DNA of 64,000 bases from an uncultured Pelagibacteraceae bacterium (GTDB lineage Bacteria > Pseudomonadota > Alphaproteobacteria > Pelagibacterales > Pelagibacteraceae), in NCBI GenBank assembly GCA_902537895.1, contig CACBCU010000002.1, positions 1-64,000 of the forward strand, read 5' to 3'. How positions within the stretch are numbered: position 1 is the first letter of the stretch; the number at the start of each line of letters is the position of its first letter. Position numbers and translations under genes: made by a program. Below are positions 15,919-24,874 of this stretch, one piece after another. The notes under the pieces are model-generated. The model had not been told where the DNA came from, did no database searches, and worked only from the letters and a program-made list of their open reading frames with translations.

Positions 15919-16162
15919 AAATGCCAATTAGCGATAATCTTCTTGGTCTATCTTTCTTTAGTTTATACTCATAAGAAAGTGCTGATGATTTATCTTTGAA
16001 ACCTCTTTTGTAAACCAATTCCCACTTATAACCCTTTGTAGCTTTAGCCCCTTTATTTTCATTATGTTTAGCTAATCTATTTTTTATATTATTTGTGAAT
16101 CCGACATAAGACTTATTTTTAAACCCTTTTATGGTTTTTATAAGATAAACATAAAAAAGCAT
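15899..16162 (-). CDS. GIY-YIG superfamily nuclease-like protein
   Basis: An 87-residue single-domain protein of the UPF0213/YhbQ type. It shows FYVYLIKT (GIY position), SYVGFTNNIKNRLAKHN (YIG position plus the catalytic arginine region) and the ALSYEYKLKK helix with the glutamate. Such small proteins act on DNA ends or structures, but the role is poorly defined. The reading frame ends inside the start of the glycosyltransferase gene. It is next to tRNA-Glu, at the right edge of the accessory region. Confidence 0.8.
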   Translation of the reverse strand: MLFYVYLIKTIKGFKNKSYVGFTNNIKNRLAKHNENKGAKATKGYKWELVYKRGFKDKSSALSYEYKLKKDRPRRLSLIGIYEKKKY

Positions 16163-16179
16163 ATAGAATTACCTTATTT

Positions 16180-16254
16180 TGGCGGTCCCTAGGGGAATCG
16201 AACCCCTCTTTCGAGGATGAAAACCACGTGTCCTAACCGATAGACGAAGGGACC
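16180..16254 (-). tRNA. tRNA-Glu (TTC)
   Basis: On the minus strand the acceptor GGTCCCT pairs with AGGGACC, followed by G and an encoded CCA. The D-arm is TCTATCGGTTAGGA and the T-arm GAGGGGTTCGATTCCCCT. The anticodon loop TTTTCAT gives TTC. The anticodon stem CGTGG/CCTCG contains one T-T mismatch at its middle pair. It bounds the accessory region on the right, a common integration neighbourhood. Confidence 0.96.
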
Positions 16255-16313
16255 AAAGAGCTGCTTTTTATTGTATAATATAACATTTATCAAGTGTTTA
16301 TAATATGAATTCA

Positions 16314-17255
16314 TTAAATTAATTGTTTGGTTTTTATTATTTTTTTTAATCCGGAAGATTTATGAGTAATAAGTGTCTCGGAAATAAATTCATCATTTAT
16401 CACTTCAATGCCTGAAACAATATCTCCAGATGTAATACCAGTAGCACAAAATATACTATCACCTTTTACAATTTCGTTTAATTGATATTTTTTATCAAAA
16501 TCCTCTATACCCATCTTTTTTGCTCTCTCTTTATCTTTGTTTGATTCAAATAAAAATCTTCCTTGAAAATTACAATTATAAGCATCAAGTGCCGTGGCAG
16601 CTAGAACACCTTCTGGTCCTCCACCAATACCTAAAAAGATATCTACCGAATACTTTTTGTCAATAACCATTAGTGCTCCAGCAATATCTCCATCAGTTAT
16701 TAACTTCAATTTTACCTTCAATTTTCTCAATTCATCTATAATTGCTTTATGTCTTGGTCGATCTAAGATACAGGCGGTTAAATCCTCAGGCCTCTTATTT
16801 TTAAATTCTGATAAATTAAAAATATTTTTTTTTACCGAATAATCTAGATCTACAACGTTAGGTTCAGAAAAATTAACAGATAATTTATCCATATATGTTT
16901 CAGGAGCATTTAAAAGATCAGATTTGTTGGAAACAGCAATGACTGAAAGAGCCCCAGGTAAATTGCTAGCAACAAAATTAGTTCCCTCTAATGGATCTAC
17001 AGCTATATCCAATTCTGGCCCATTTTTATTGCCAACTTTTTCCCCAATATAAAGCATAGGTGCTTTGTCCAACTCACCCTCACCTATTACAATTTCTCCA
17101 TTCATATCAATCTTATTTAATTCATTTCTCATTGTATCAACTGCTGCTTTGTCGGCTGCTATTTTGTCTTTTTTTCCTATTAGATGATGTGAAGATAAAG
17201 CAGCTCTTATTGAAACGTTCAAAAAAAGTTTCTCAAATTTTTTATTTAAATACAT
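16314..17255 (-). CDS. glpX: Fructose-1,6-bisphosphatase, class II (GlpX)
   Basis: Hydrolyses fructose-1,6-bisphosphate in gluconeogenesis; may also serve sedoheptulose bisphosphate. Over 313 residues: GKKDKIAADKAAVDTMR near 27-43 with metal-binding Asp, IVIGEGELDKAPMLYIGEKVG at 56-75, DIAVDPLEGTN at 83-93, and FLGIGGGPEGVLAATALDA near residue 206. The start codon overlaps the SbmA-like gene stop by one base, so the two are coupled. Confidence 0.95.
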   Translation of the reverse strand: MYLNKKFEKLFLNVSIRAALSSHHLIGKKDKIAADKAAVDTMRNELNKIDMNGEIVIGEGELDKAPMLYIGEKVGNKNGPELDIAVDPLEGTNFVASNLPGALSVIAVSNKSDLLNAPETYMDKLSVNFSEPNVVDLDYSVKKNIFNLSEFKNKRPEDLTACILDRPRHKAIIDELRKLKVKLKLITDGDIAGALMVIDKKYSVDIFLGIGGGPEGVLAATALDAYNCNFQGRFLFESNKDKERAKKMGIEDFDKKYQLNEIVKGDSIFCATGITSGDIVSGIEVINDEFISETLITHKSSGLKKIIKTKQLI

Positions 17256-18247
17256 TACTTAACAGTTTCTAAAGATGTATTTTTTTCTAACTTTGCCTCA
17301 AATTCCCTTAATCGTTTCCATACAGATATCAATTCAACAATTATTGGCCAGCTTCTTACCAAATATTGAAGTGAGGTTTCAACTCTACCAAAGGCTCTTA
17401 TTATTTGTTGAACAAATCCTAATGTGATTGCGCCAGTTACAATTGTTGGTGCCAATGCTAAGTAAGGAACTATCACCATTCCCTGTAAATAACTCCATTT
17501 CACCGCATTAAAATAAAGATAATGGAAATACATTTTATAATGTATTTTTCGAACTCCGCCGTAAAGATCAGTTATTTTTTCAGGCTTCGCACTTTCTTTA
17601 AAATCTTCACCTAAGACAAGTTCTTTTCTGTAAGCCGCCTCTTCTTTTTGTATATCATATTCTATTCCTGGTAATTTTATCCCAACACTTGCTAATAAAA
17701 TAGTACCACCCAAAGCAGAAAGTATAGCGACCCAAACTAAAGCATGTTCAACTTCACCGACCCATGGCAATACTGTAATACTTTTGGAAAGGCCCCATAA
17801 AATAGGAGTAAATGCTATAAGAGTCATTAAACTTCTTAAAAGTTCTGCACCTAAGCCCTCCATAATTCTAGCAAATTTAAGAGTATCTTCTTGAACTCTT
17901 TGAGAAGCACCCTCTATAGATGAAGCATCGTCCCATTTATCATGATAAAAATCAGCCATTGCTGTTCTCCACCTGAAAGTCCAATGACTAGTAAAATAGT
18001 CGCTAAAAATAACCACAAGTATGTAAACAGCGGCAATTTTTGCAAATGTAAAAAGATAATTAATAAATTCTTTTTCTGAAACTGAATTTGGCTCAGTTAA
18101 AGCTTTTTGCAAAGTATCGTAAAATTCACCAAACCATTCATTAATTCTTACATCTAATTGTACTTGGTACCAAGTAGCCAACAGAATTAATATAGTGCCT
18201 CCTATACTCCAAGGAAACCATTTTTTTTGACTAAAAAATTTAAACAT
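17255..18247 (-). CDS. sbmA: SbmA/BacA-like peptide transporter
   Basis: A 330-residue inner-membrane protein of the SbmA/BacA family, which imports peptides and peptide-like compounds using the proton gradient. It contains the conserved LDVRINEWFGEFYDTLQ near 31-47, FRWRTAMADFYHDKW, and GASQRVQEDTLKFARIMEG near 116-134, the region shared with ABCD-type ABC transporters, with no ATPase domain. It is shorter than E. coli SbmA (406 residues), mainly at the ends. It lies between the complex I accessory gene and glpX, overlapping each by one base. Confidence 0.85.
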   Translation of the reverse strand: MFKFFSQKKWFPWSIGGTILILLATWYQVQLDVRINEWFGEFYDTLQKALTEPNSVSEKEFINYLFTFAKIAAVYILVVIFSDYFTSHWTFRWRTAMADFYHDKWDDASSIEGASQRVQEDTLKFARIMEGLGAELLRSLMTLIAFTPILWGLSKSITVLPWVGEVEHALVWVAILSALGGTILLASVGIKLPGIEYDIQKEEAAYRKELVLGEDFKESAKPEKITDLYGGVRKIHYKMYFHYLYFNAVKWSYLQGMVIVPYLALAPTIVTGAITLGFVQQIIRAFGRVETSLQYLVRSWPIIVELISVWKRLREFEAKLEKNTSLETVK

Positions 18248-18528
18248 TATTTTAAAAAATTATCTGCATAAGATTTTCTTACTACTTTTCTTTTTTTAGG
18301 TTCGATTAACTCATAATCAATTCTTTTCTTTTTTGCATAATTGATTGCACTTTCTTTTGTTGAAAATTCTAATTTTAATTCACCCAAAGTATCTGAAGAA
18401 CTCTCCCAACCCATTAAAGGATTTGTAGTGGGATCTATTGTTTCAAATTCTAAAATCCATTTTATTGATTTACCCAGACCTGACTGCATTGCACTTTTAT
18501 TTGGTATATAAATTTTTGCTTTTTTCAT
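18247..18528 (-). CDS. NADH dehydrogenase accessory subunit, NDUFS4-like
   Basis: A 93-residue homologue of the ETC complex I 18-kDa subunit NDUFS4, found in alphaproteobacteria and mitochondria. It begins KAKIYIPNKSAMQSGLGKS (mitochondrial form: IYxPxKxxMQSG), then WILEFE, NPLMGWESSSDTLGELKLEF, and ENAIxYA-type SAINYAKKKRIDYELIEP, ending with YADNFL. It likely stabilises the N-module. It stands alone, away from nuo genes, directly downstream of tRNA-Pro on the same strand. Confidence 0.88.
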   Translation of the reverse strand: MKKAKIYIPNKSAMQSGLGKSIKWILEFETIDPTTNPLMGWESSSDTLGELKLEFSTKESAINYAKKKRIDYELIEPKKRKVVRKSYADNFLK

Positions 18529-18534
18529 AATAGA

Positions 18535-18611
<77 letters not shown>

Positions 18612-18704
18612 AATGATGTACTAATACAGTAGTTATCAATATTTTCAATGGATAAAGCTGCCAAATATGAAGAATTTTAATTAAAATCTGATATAAAAAG
18701 ATAC

Positions 18705-19178
18705 ATGATAATTTCATGCCCCGCTTGTAAAAAAAAATTTGAAATTGATGCAAATTTAATACCTAAAGATGGCCGTAATTTAAAATGTGGATCATGTTTG
18801 AATGTCTGGTTTTATAGATTTGAAAAAAAAACTTCAGATTTAGAGATTGGGGCTAATACGACAGAATTAAATAAAGATGATAATGAAATTATTATTAAAG
18901 AAGATAGAAAAGAGGAAATATCTACAATCAAAAAAGAAGATAGTGAAAATCAAAAAGACAAAGCTTTAGTCAAATATGAAAAAAAAACAAAGTTAAGTTT
19001 ATTTAATTTTATAGGTTATTTTTTTGTATTAATTTTAACATTTGTCGCACTATTGATCATTTTGGATACATTTGAGCCCCTACTATTAACAATATTTCCA
19101 AATCTTGAATTAATTTTATTTAATTTTTATGAAACTTTATTAGATATATATCTCTTTATAAAAGATTTAATTAAATAG
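18705..19178 (+). CDS. MJ0042-type zinc-ribbon membrane protein
   Basis: A 157-residue protein. An N-terminal zinc ribbon has two CXXC knuckles, ISCPACKKKFEID and KCGSCLNVWFY. A charged linker rich in Glu/Lys/Asp (about 45-100) follows, then a strong hydrophobic segment (about 105-127) and an amphipathic end. It matches the zinc-ribbon domain proteins common in alphaproteobacteria, whose function is undefined. It is immediately followed by nhaA (one base). Confidence 0.75.
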   Translation: MIISCPACKKKFEIDANLIPKDGRNLKCGSCLNVWFYRFEKKTSDLEIGANTTELNKDDNEIIIKEDRKEEISTIKKEDSENQKDKALVKYEKKTKLSLFNFIGYFFVLILTFVALLIILDTFEPLLLTIFPNLELILFNFYETLLDIYLFIKDLIK

Positions 19179-19179
19179 T

Positions 19180-20352
19180 ATGATTAATTACATTTCAAAA
19201 CCTTTTAAATGGTTTTTTAAATTAGAAGCAGCAAGTGGTTTGGTTTTATTATTTGCTGCGGTGATTGCCTTATTCATAAGTAATTCAGATTTATCGGAAA
19301 TATACTTTTCTACTTTAGAAAAATATATTTTTTTAGGAATAAACAATTTTGGAATTAAATTAAGTGTCTTGCATTGGATTAATGATGCTTTAATGGCTAT
19401 ATTCTTTTTTTTTGTCACCTTAGAAATAAAAAGAGAATTTTTGCAAGGAGAACTTTCTAATATCAAACAAGCATTGCTTCCAATTATTGCAGCAGTTGGA
19501 GGAATGCTTGTTCCTGCGTTGTTTTATATTTTTATAAACTTTGGTGATAGTGAAACTCTCAATGGTTGGGCTATTCCATCAGCTACCGATATAGCTTTTT
19601 CTCTTGGTGTTCTTTCTTTATTAGGAAAAAGAGTTCCATTATCTTTAAAAGTTTTTTTGACGGCTCTAGCTATTATTGACGATTTGGGTGCAATTGTGAT
19701 TATTGCTTTATTTTACTCTGGAGACTTGAGTGTTAAATATTTAAGCTTAATGCTTATAGCATTTTTAATTCTATTAATTATAAATAAATTTAATATTAAA
19801 AAATTTTTACCATATTTGATAATAGGAATTTTTCTATGGGATTTTACTCATAACTCTGGAATACACGCAACAATAGCTGGTGTATTATTAGCAATGACTA
19901 TACCCCACAGGAAAAAAGAAAAAGATTTTTCTCTATTAATTAAAGTTGAACATGCAATTAGTCCCTACGTTGCATTTGGTATAATGCCTTTATTTGCTTT
20001 TGCTAATGCTGGGGTTTCCCTTGAAGGCCTGTCCTTAAACTCATTACTAGATAAAGTTCCTCTTGGAATATTGTTAGGATTATTTGTTGGAAAACAACTT
20101 GGGGTATTTGTCTTTTCTTATGTTGCTATCAAAGCAAAAATAGCACAGATGCCAAATAACTCTAACTGGTATAATTTTTATGGCGTTGGTGTATTAACAG
20201 GAATTGGTTTTACAATGAGTTTATTTGTTGGAAATTTAGCTTTTGTAGAAAATATCCAGTATATGGATGGTGTAAAAATAGGAGTTCTAACCGGATCACT
20301 TTTGTCTACTTTATTTGGCTATTTTTTAATATTACTAACACCTAATAAATGA
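19180..20352 (+). CDS. nhaA: Na+/H+ antiporter NhaA
   Basis: An inner-membrane antiporter for sodium and pH homeostasis, 390 residues with about twelve helices. It has FFVTLEIKREFLQGEL, WAIPSATDIAFSLGVLSLLG, and the paired aspartates of the transport site in AIIDDLGAIVIIALFYS, plus DFTHNSGIHATIAGVLLA and GIGFTMSLFVGNLAF. Sodium-driven physiology fits a marine organism. Its stop overlaps the glutathione peroxidase start by 4 bases. Confidence 0.95.
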   Translation: MINYISKPFKWFFKLEAASGLVLLFAAVIALFISNSDLSEIYFSTLEKYIFLGINNFGIKLSVLHWINDALMAIFFFFVTLEIKREFLQGELSNIKQALLPIIAAVGGMLVPALFYIFINFGDSETLNGWAIPSATDIAFSLGVLSLLGKRVPLSLKVFLTALAIIDDLGAIVIIALFYSGDLSVKYLSLMLIAFLILLIINKFNIKKFLPYLIIGIFLWDFTHNSGIHATIAGVLLAMTIPHRKKEKDFSLLIKVEHAISPYVAFGIMPLFAFANAGVSLEGLSLNSLLDKVPLGILLGLFVGKQLGVFVFSYVAIKAKIAQMPNNSNWYNFYGVGVLTGIGFTMSLFVGNLAFVENIQYMDGVKIGVLTGSLLSTLFGYFLILLTPNK

Positions 20353-20894
20353 AAAAAAAATTATTAGTAGGTTTAACAATATTTATGTTTTTTTTTAAAA
20401 ATACATCTGCTGGAAATTATGAAAAAGTTTTTTATGATTTTAAAATAGAAAGTATTACAGGTGAAATTATTGACTTTAATAAATATAAAAATAAAGTCAT
20501 TTTAATTGTTAATACAGCAAGCTACTGTGGTTTTACAAAACAATATGCTGAATTACAAGAACTTTGGAATAGATATGAGTCTAAGGGTCTAATTGTTCTT
20601 GGTGTGCCTTCTAATTCATTTAATCAGGAAAAAAATGATAATAAAGATGTAAAAAAATTCTGTGAAGTCAATTTTGATATAAATTTTCCATTATCAAGTA
20701 TAACAGATGTTAAAGGGGAAAATGTTCACGAACTATTTAAATGGGCAGCTGATAACCACGGTAAATCAGCTATACCTAAATGGAATTTCCACAAAATTTT
20801 AATAAATAAAGAAGGTAAAGTTGAGGATACTTATTCATCATTTACTAAACCAATGTCAAATAAGATGTTAAAGAAAATAGAAAGTATTCTATAA
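20349..20894 (+). CDS. Glutathione peroxidase family protein, exported
   Basis: A 181-residue thiol peroxidase. After a signal-peptide-like start (residues 1-21, ending in TSAG) it has KVILIVNTASYCGFTKQY with the catalytic Cys60 in place of selenocysteine, GVPSNSFNQE with the glutamine, and the tryptophan in AIPKWNFHKILI. The complete triad suggests reduction of hydroperoxides, probably with thioredoxin rather than glutathione as for most Cys forms. It overlaps nhaA upstream and, by 6 bases, the convergent MBL gene. Confidence 0.9.
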   Translation: MKKKLLVGLTIFMFFFKNTSAGNYEKVFYDFKIESITGEIIDFNKYKNKVILIVNTASYCGFTKQYAELQELWNRYESKGLIVLGVPSNSFNQEKNDNKDVKKFCEVNFDINFPLSSITDVKGENVHELFKWAADNHGKSAIPKWNFHKILINKEGKVEDTYSSFTKPMSNKMLKKIESIL

Positions 20895-21659
20895 TTTCAA
20901 CAAAAGACCATCGTAGGCAGGAACAACATTTTTAGGTAAAATTTTTTTTAGTTCATCATAATCCAAAATAGGAGATAGATTTGTTAAAATAGCCTTCTTT
21001 GGTGCAAATTCTTTTATCATTAATAATGATTTTTCTAAATTAAAATGTGATGGGTGGTAATTATACCACAAACAATCAATGACTAAATATTTTAATTTAT
21101 AAAAATATTTATAATCTTTTTCATAAATTTTACTTACATCACTAATGTAGGCTATCTTCTTATTAATTATAAAACAATTTGATTTTACATTACCATGATC
21201 AACACTAATTGATTTAATATTAATTTTGTTGTTATTATTTCTCAAAAAAAAATTCTTTGTTAATTTGTTTAATTTAAGTGTAGCAGGATATTCTTTTGAA
21301 TAGGTATTAAAAATATATGAAAAACTTTTTTTTAAATATTTTGAAGTAAATTTATCTGCATAAACGTTTATTTGTTTTTTACTACTAATATAAAAAGATC
21401 TTAAATCGTTAATACCGTGTGTTTGATCTCCATGCATATGGGAATAAAATACTTTATCGATTTTCTTAATATTATGTCTTAATAACTGTTGACGCAAATC
21501 AGGAGATGTATCAAATAAAATATTCTGATTAGAAGCCTTTAATAAAGCGGAACATCTTGTCCTGTAGTTTTTTTTATTTTTTGGATCACAATTTCCAAAA
21601 AAACCATCGGGTCGAGGAACTCCCATAGAACTACCGCATCCAAGAATAATAAATTTCAT
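20889..21659 (-). CDS. MBL-fold metallohydrolase (PhnP-like)
   Basis: A 256-residue metallo-beta-lactamase-fold protein. It starts KFIILGCGSSMGVPRPD and has a NCDPKNKKNYRTRCSALL segment, ILFDTSPDLRQQLL, the metal motif HMHGDQTHGIND (HxHxDxxxG type, with the first half as SHMHGDQTHG), and IAYISDV. The order metG-tatD-this gene is standard in alphaproteobacteria. By family it may act as a phosphodiesterase, but the substrate is not known. Confidence 0.85.
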   Translation of the reverse strand: MKFIILGCGSSMGVPRPDGFFGNCDPKNKKNYRTRCSALLKASNQNILFDTSPDLRQQLLRHNIKKIDKVFYSHMHGDQTHGINDLRSFYISSKKQINVYADKFTSKYLKKSFSYIFNTYSKEYPATLKLNKLTKNFFLRNNNNKINIKSISVDHGNVKSNCFIINKKIAYISDVSKIYEKDYKYFYKLKYLVIDCLWYNYHPSHFNLEKSLLMIKEFAPKKAILTNLSPILDYDELKKILPKNVVPAYDGLLLKL

Positions 21660-21665
21660 ATTAAA

Positions 21666-22439
21666 CTATTTAAAAAAAAGATTATCAAAATTTTCAGTAG
21701 TTATTTTGTCAAGTTTTGATTTTTCAATATCTCTGATTTCTGCAAGTTTTTTGGACGTAAAATCAATAAAAGAAGGTTCATTTTTTTTTCCTCGATTAGG
21801 AACTGGAGCTAGAAACGGACTATCTGTTTCAATTAAAATTCTATCTAAAGGTAAAAATTTAAATGTTTTTTGTAATTCTTCAGAATTTTTAAAAGTTATA
21901 ATACCACTTGCTGAAAAATAAGTATTTAAATTAAGTAAATCTTCTGCAAATTTTTGTGAACCAGTGAAACAGTGCATTAAGATCTTAAGTTTTGTATCAT
22001 TGTATTCATTTAAAATATCGAAGGTATTTTCCTCTGCATTTCTTGAATGAACAATTAAAGGGAGATTATTTTCTAAAGCAGCGTTTATATGAATCTTAAA
22101 ACTTTCAATTTGTTTTTTTCTGTCAGAGTTATCATAATAATAATCAAGACCTGTTTCACCTACTCCAATAATTTTCTTATTTTCTCTTAAATTTTTTTTA
22201 AAAAATTCAGAGTTGACGATGTCTTTATCTGCTTCATGTGGGTGAATTCCAATAGAACCATAAATTATATCATCTTTTTTCACTATTTCTTTAACTTTTG
22301 AAAAACTTTTTATGGACGTTGATATTGTTAGTATCTTCTTAACACCAATATCTTTAGATCTTTGAATAATACCATCCAAGTTACTTAATAAAGGCTCATG
22401 GTCTAAATGGCAGTGTGAGTCAATCATTTTTTTTTTCAA
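21666..22439 (-). CDS. tatD: TatD-family metal-dependent deoxyribonuclease
   Basis: A 257-residue TIM-barrel hydrolase. The metal-binding HCHLDHEPL is at residues 9-17, YGSIGIHPHEAD near 80, GVGETGLDYYYD near 117, LIVHSRNAEENTF near 144, LMHCFTGS near 170 and LIETDSPFLAPVPNRGKKNEP near 215, all TatD hallmarks. It overlaps metG by 20 bases and precedes the MBL gene by 6. TatD proteins act as 3'-5' DNA/RNA exonucleases in repair or quality control. Confidence 0.93.
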   Translation of the reverse strand: MKKKMIDSHCHLDHEPLLSNLDGIIQRSKDIGVKKILTISTSIKSFSKVKEIVKKDDIIYGSIGIHPHEADKDIVNSEFFKKNLRENKKIIGVGETGLDYYYDNSDRKKQIESFKIHINAALENNLPLIVHSRNAEENTFDILNEYNDTKLKILMHCFTGSQKFAEDLLNLNTYFSASGIITFKNSEELQKTFKFLPLDRILIETDSPFLAPVPNRGKKNEPSFIDFTSKKLAEIRDIEKSKLDKITTENFDNLFFK

Positions 22440-23961
22440 CTTTATTAAAAAGAATATTGATCTTATTAATAGGATTTCCTTGTTTTAAAAAAGTATTATC
22501 TCCTATTGATTCAAAATCAATATCTTTTTCAGTCAAGTTAAAAATCTTTAAAGCTTTTAAAGATGATTGAGGGATAATTGGATAAAGTAAGAAGCTTATT
22601 TTTCTTACGATTTCAAGTGTCGAGTATATAATTGTGTTCAATCTTATAGGGTCGTCTTTTTTTTTCCAGGGCTCTTGATCATTAAAATATTTATTTGCTT
22701 CAAATAAAGAATTAACTATGTAGTCGATATAAAAATTGATATTTTGATTATCAATTTCAGATCTAATTTTGCTTAAATTTTCTTTATATTTGTCTAAAAT
22801 ATCTAAGTCGTCTTTTTCAAAATTAATTTTTTCTGGAATTTTACCTGAACAATTTTTAATTGTAAAAGAAACAACACGTTGACATAAATTTCCAAAATTA
22901 TTTGCTAAATCACTATTAATACAATCCTCTAATTTATCTTGCGATATATTACCATCGTTTCCAAATGAAACTTCTTTTATAAGATAGTATCTTAATGGGT
23001 CTAGACCATATTGATCTATAATTTCAATTGGATCTAAAATATTTCCTTTTGATTTAGACATTTTTTCTTCATTTGAAAGTATCCATCCATGACCAAATAC
23101 TTTTTTTGGTGGAGTTATTTTGGCTGCAAGTAAAAAAGCTGGCCAATAGATTGCATGAAATCTTAAAATATCTTTACCAATTAAATGTATACTTGCTGGC
23201 CAAAAATTTTTAAATAATTCATCGTTTACTTGAGGATAATTTAAAGCACTCATATAATTTGTTAGAGCATCTAACCATACATAAATTACATGATTTTCAT
23301 CATGAGGTACTTTAATACCCCAAGAGAAACTTTTTCTACTAACAGATAAATCTTTCAAACCACTTTTAACAAAACTAATTACTTCATTTTTACGAGATTT
23401 AGGGGATATAAAATCTGGATTATCTTGGTAAAATTTTAATAATGGCTTTTCCCATTTTGAAAGTTTAAAAAAATATGATTCCTCATCAACCCATTCAACT
23501 AAAGATTTAGATGAGGTCGCTACTTTTTTATTATCTAAATTTTCAATTTCATCATCATTATAAAAAGCTTCATCAGAAACTGAATACCAACCTGAATATT
23601 TTGATAAATAGATATCCCCATTTTTTTTTAATTCATTCCATAAAAATTGAACCGATTTTTTATGACGATCTTCTGTTGTTCTTATAAAATCGTTGTTTGT
23701 TAAATTTAAAGTTTTTGATAAATCTTTGAATGTTTTACTTAATTCATCACAAAATTCTAAAGTTTTAACTCCTTTTTTTTCAGCCGCTCTTTGTATCTTT
23801 AATCCATGTTCATCAGTACCAGTTAAAAAATAAACATTAAAACCATCCATTCTTTTAAATCTAGCAAAAAAATCTGCTATTATACTTGAATAAGCATGAC
23901 CCATATGAGGTTTTGCCGACGGATAATAAATAGGTGTAGTAATATAAAAATTTTTAGCCAT
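22420..23961 (-). CDS. metG: Methionyl-tRNA synthetase
   Basis: A 513-residue class I synthetase. It has the HIGH-type motif PSAKPHMGHAYSSIIAD, YFLTGTDEHGLKIQ, WLDALTNYMSALNY, and the KMSKS loop [14 protein letters not shown] near residue 295. The connective peptide YSGWYSVSDEAFY lacks the cysteines of the zinc-binding form, the usual state for this alphaproteobacterial subtype. There is no C-terminal EMAP/tRNA-binding domain. It overlaps holB and tatD. Confidence 0.96.
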   Translation of the reverse strand: MAKNFYITTPIYYPSAKPHMGHAYSSIIADFFARFKRMDGFNVYFLTGTDEHGLKIQRAAEKKGVKTLEFCDELSKTFKDLSKTLNLTNNDFIRTTEDRHKKSVQFLWNELKKNGDIYLSKYSGWYSVSDEAFYNDDEIENLDNKKVATSSKSLVEWVDEESYFFKLSKWEKPLLKFYQDNPDFISPKSRKNEVISFVKSGLKDLSVSRKSFSWGIKVPHDENHVIYVWLDALTNYMSALNYPQVNDELFKNFWPASIHLIGKDILRFHAIYWPAFLLAAKITPPKKVFGHGWILSNEEKMSKSKGNILDPIEIIDQYGLDPLRYYLIKEVSFGNDGNISQDKLEDCINSDLANNFGNLCQRVVSFTIKNCSGKIPEKINFEKDDLDILDKYKENLSKIRSEIDNQNINFYIDYIVNSLFEANKYFNDQEPWKKKDDPIRLNTIIYSTLEIVRKISFLLYPIIPQSSLKALKIFNLTEKDIDFESIGDNTFLKQGNPINKINILFNKVEKKND

Positions 23962-24874
23962 TCAAAATTTTATCGTTTAATTCTATGAAAAAAGCCTCTT
24001 CATCAAGATTAAATTTATTAATTTTTTCTATTTTTTTAACAAAATAATTATAGTGGTCCATATTTAATAATATCGATTTTTTTTTTAACAAATATTCTAT
24101 TACTTCATAAAAAATATATCTTAGGTCTTTTTGTTTTTTGATATGACTATTTTTGATTAAGATATCAATGAAATCTCTTAATTCAATATTTTTTAAATCT
24201 ATATTATTTCCATCACAAAACTCTATCATTCTATAAACATTACCTGGAGAAAAATAATAGTTAATAAAATCATTATTAACTAAATTATATATATCTTCAT
24301 TAATCAATTTATTTATTACGAAAATAGACTCTTTATTAGTTAAATTAATATTAAATCTTATGAATCTAGAGGTTAATGTAGATAATAAAGTTTTTTGATT
24401 TTGAATAAGTATAAAATAAACATTGTCATTTGGTTCTTCAATTTCTTTTAACAAAACGTTTATACTGTTTTTATTAAGGTACTCACTATTATCTATCAGC
24501 ACAAATTTAGGTTTATTGTTAATTGATGATTTGTTCAAATCTTGTGTTATATTTCTAATCTGATCAATATTGATATGTTTCTTATCTGCTTGTATATCTA
24601 TTAAAAAAAAATTTGGACTCGATCCATTGTTAATTAATTTAAAAGATCTATTCTTTTCGTCAATTTTAAAATTATCAATATCATAGGGAAAATCCTCATT
24701 TTTAGAGAGAACAAAATTTATTAAATGATAGGCCAATGTGGATTTACCGATCCCCTTCTGTCCTTTTAACAAAATCTTATTTGGAAGTTTGTTTTCTTGA
24801 TATAAAAAAATAAGATTTCTTAATTCATTTCCATGAATTAATAATTCTAATTGATTCGATGGGTTTAGTTTCAT
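23954..24874 (-). CDS. holB: DNA polymerase III delta' subunit
   Basis: A clamp-loader subunit of 306 residues. The N-terminal AAA+ module shows LIHGNELRNLIFLY, the Walker A loop KGQKGIGKSTLAYHLI, and a degenerate Walker B region FVLIDNSEYLNKNSINVLLKEIEEP followed by TLLSTLTSRFI (sensor). The zinc-finger cysteines seen in many delta' proteins are absent. It lies between tmk and metG with 4- and 8-base overlaps. Confidence 0.9.
   Translation of the reverse strand: MKLNPSNQLELLIHGNELRNLIFLYQENKLPNKILLKGQKGIGKSTLAYHLINFVLSKNEDFPYDIDNFKIDEKNRSFKLINNGSSPNFFLIDIQADKKHINIDQIRNITQDLNKSSINNKPKFVLIDNSEYLNKNSINVLLKEIEEPNDNVYFILIQNQKTLLSTLTSRFIRFNINLTNKESIFVINKLINEDIYNLVNNDFINYYFSPGNVYRMIEFCDGNNIDLKNIELRDFIDILIKNSHIKKQKDLRYIFYEVIEYLLKKKSILLNMDHYNYFVKKIEKINKFNLDEEAFFIELNDKILNG

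Noticed and set aside
15899-16162. Homing endonuclease
   Set aside because: The GIY-YIG protein is a small stand-alone UPF0213-type domain, not inside an intron or intein, and lacks a DNA-binding extension.
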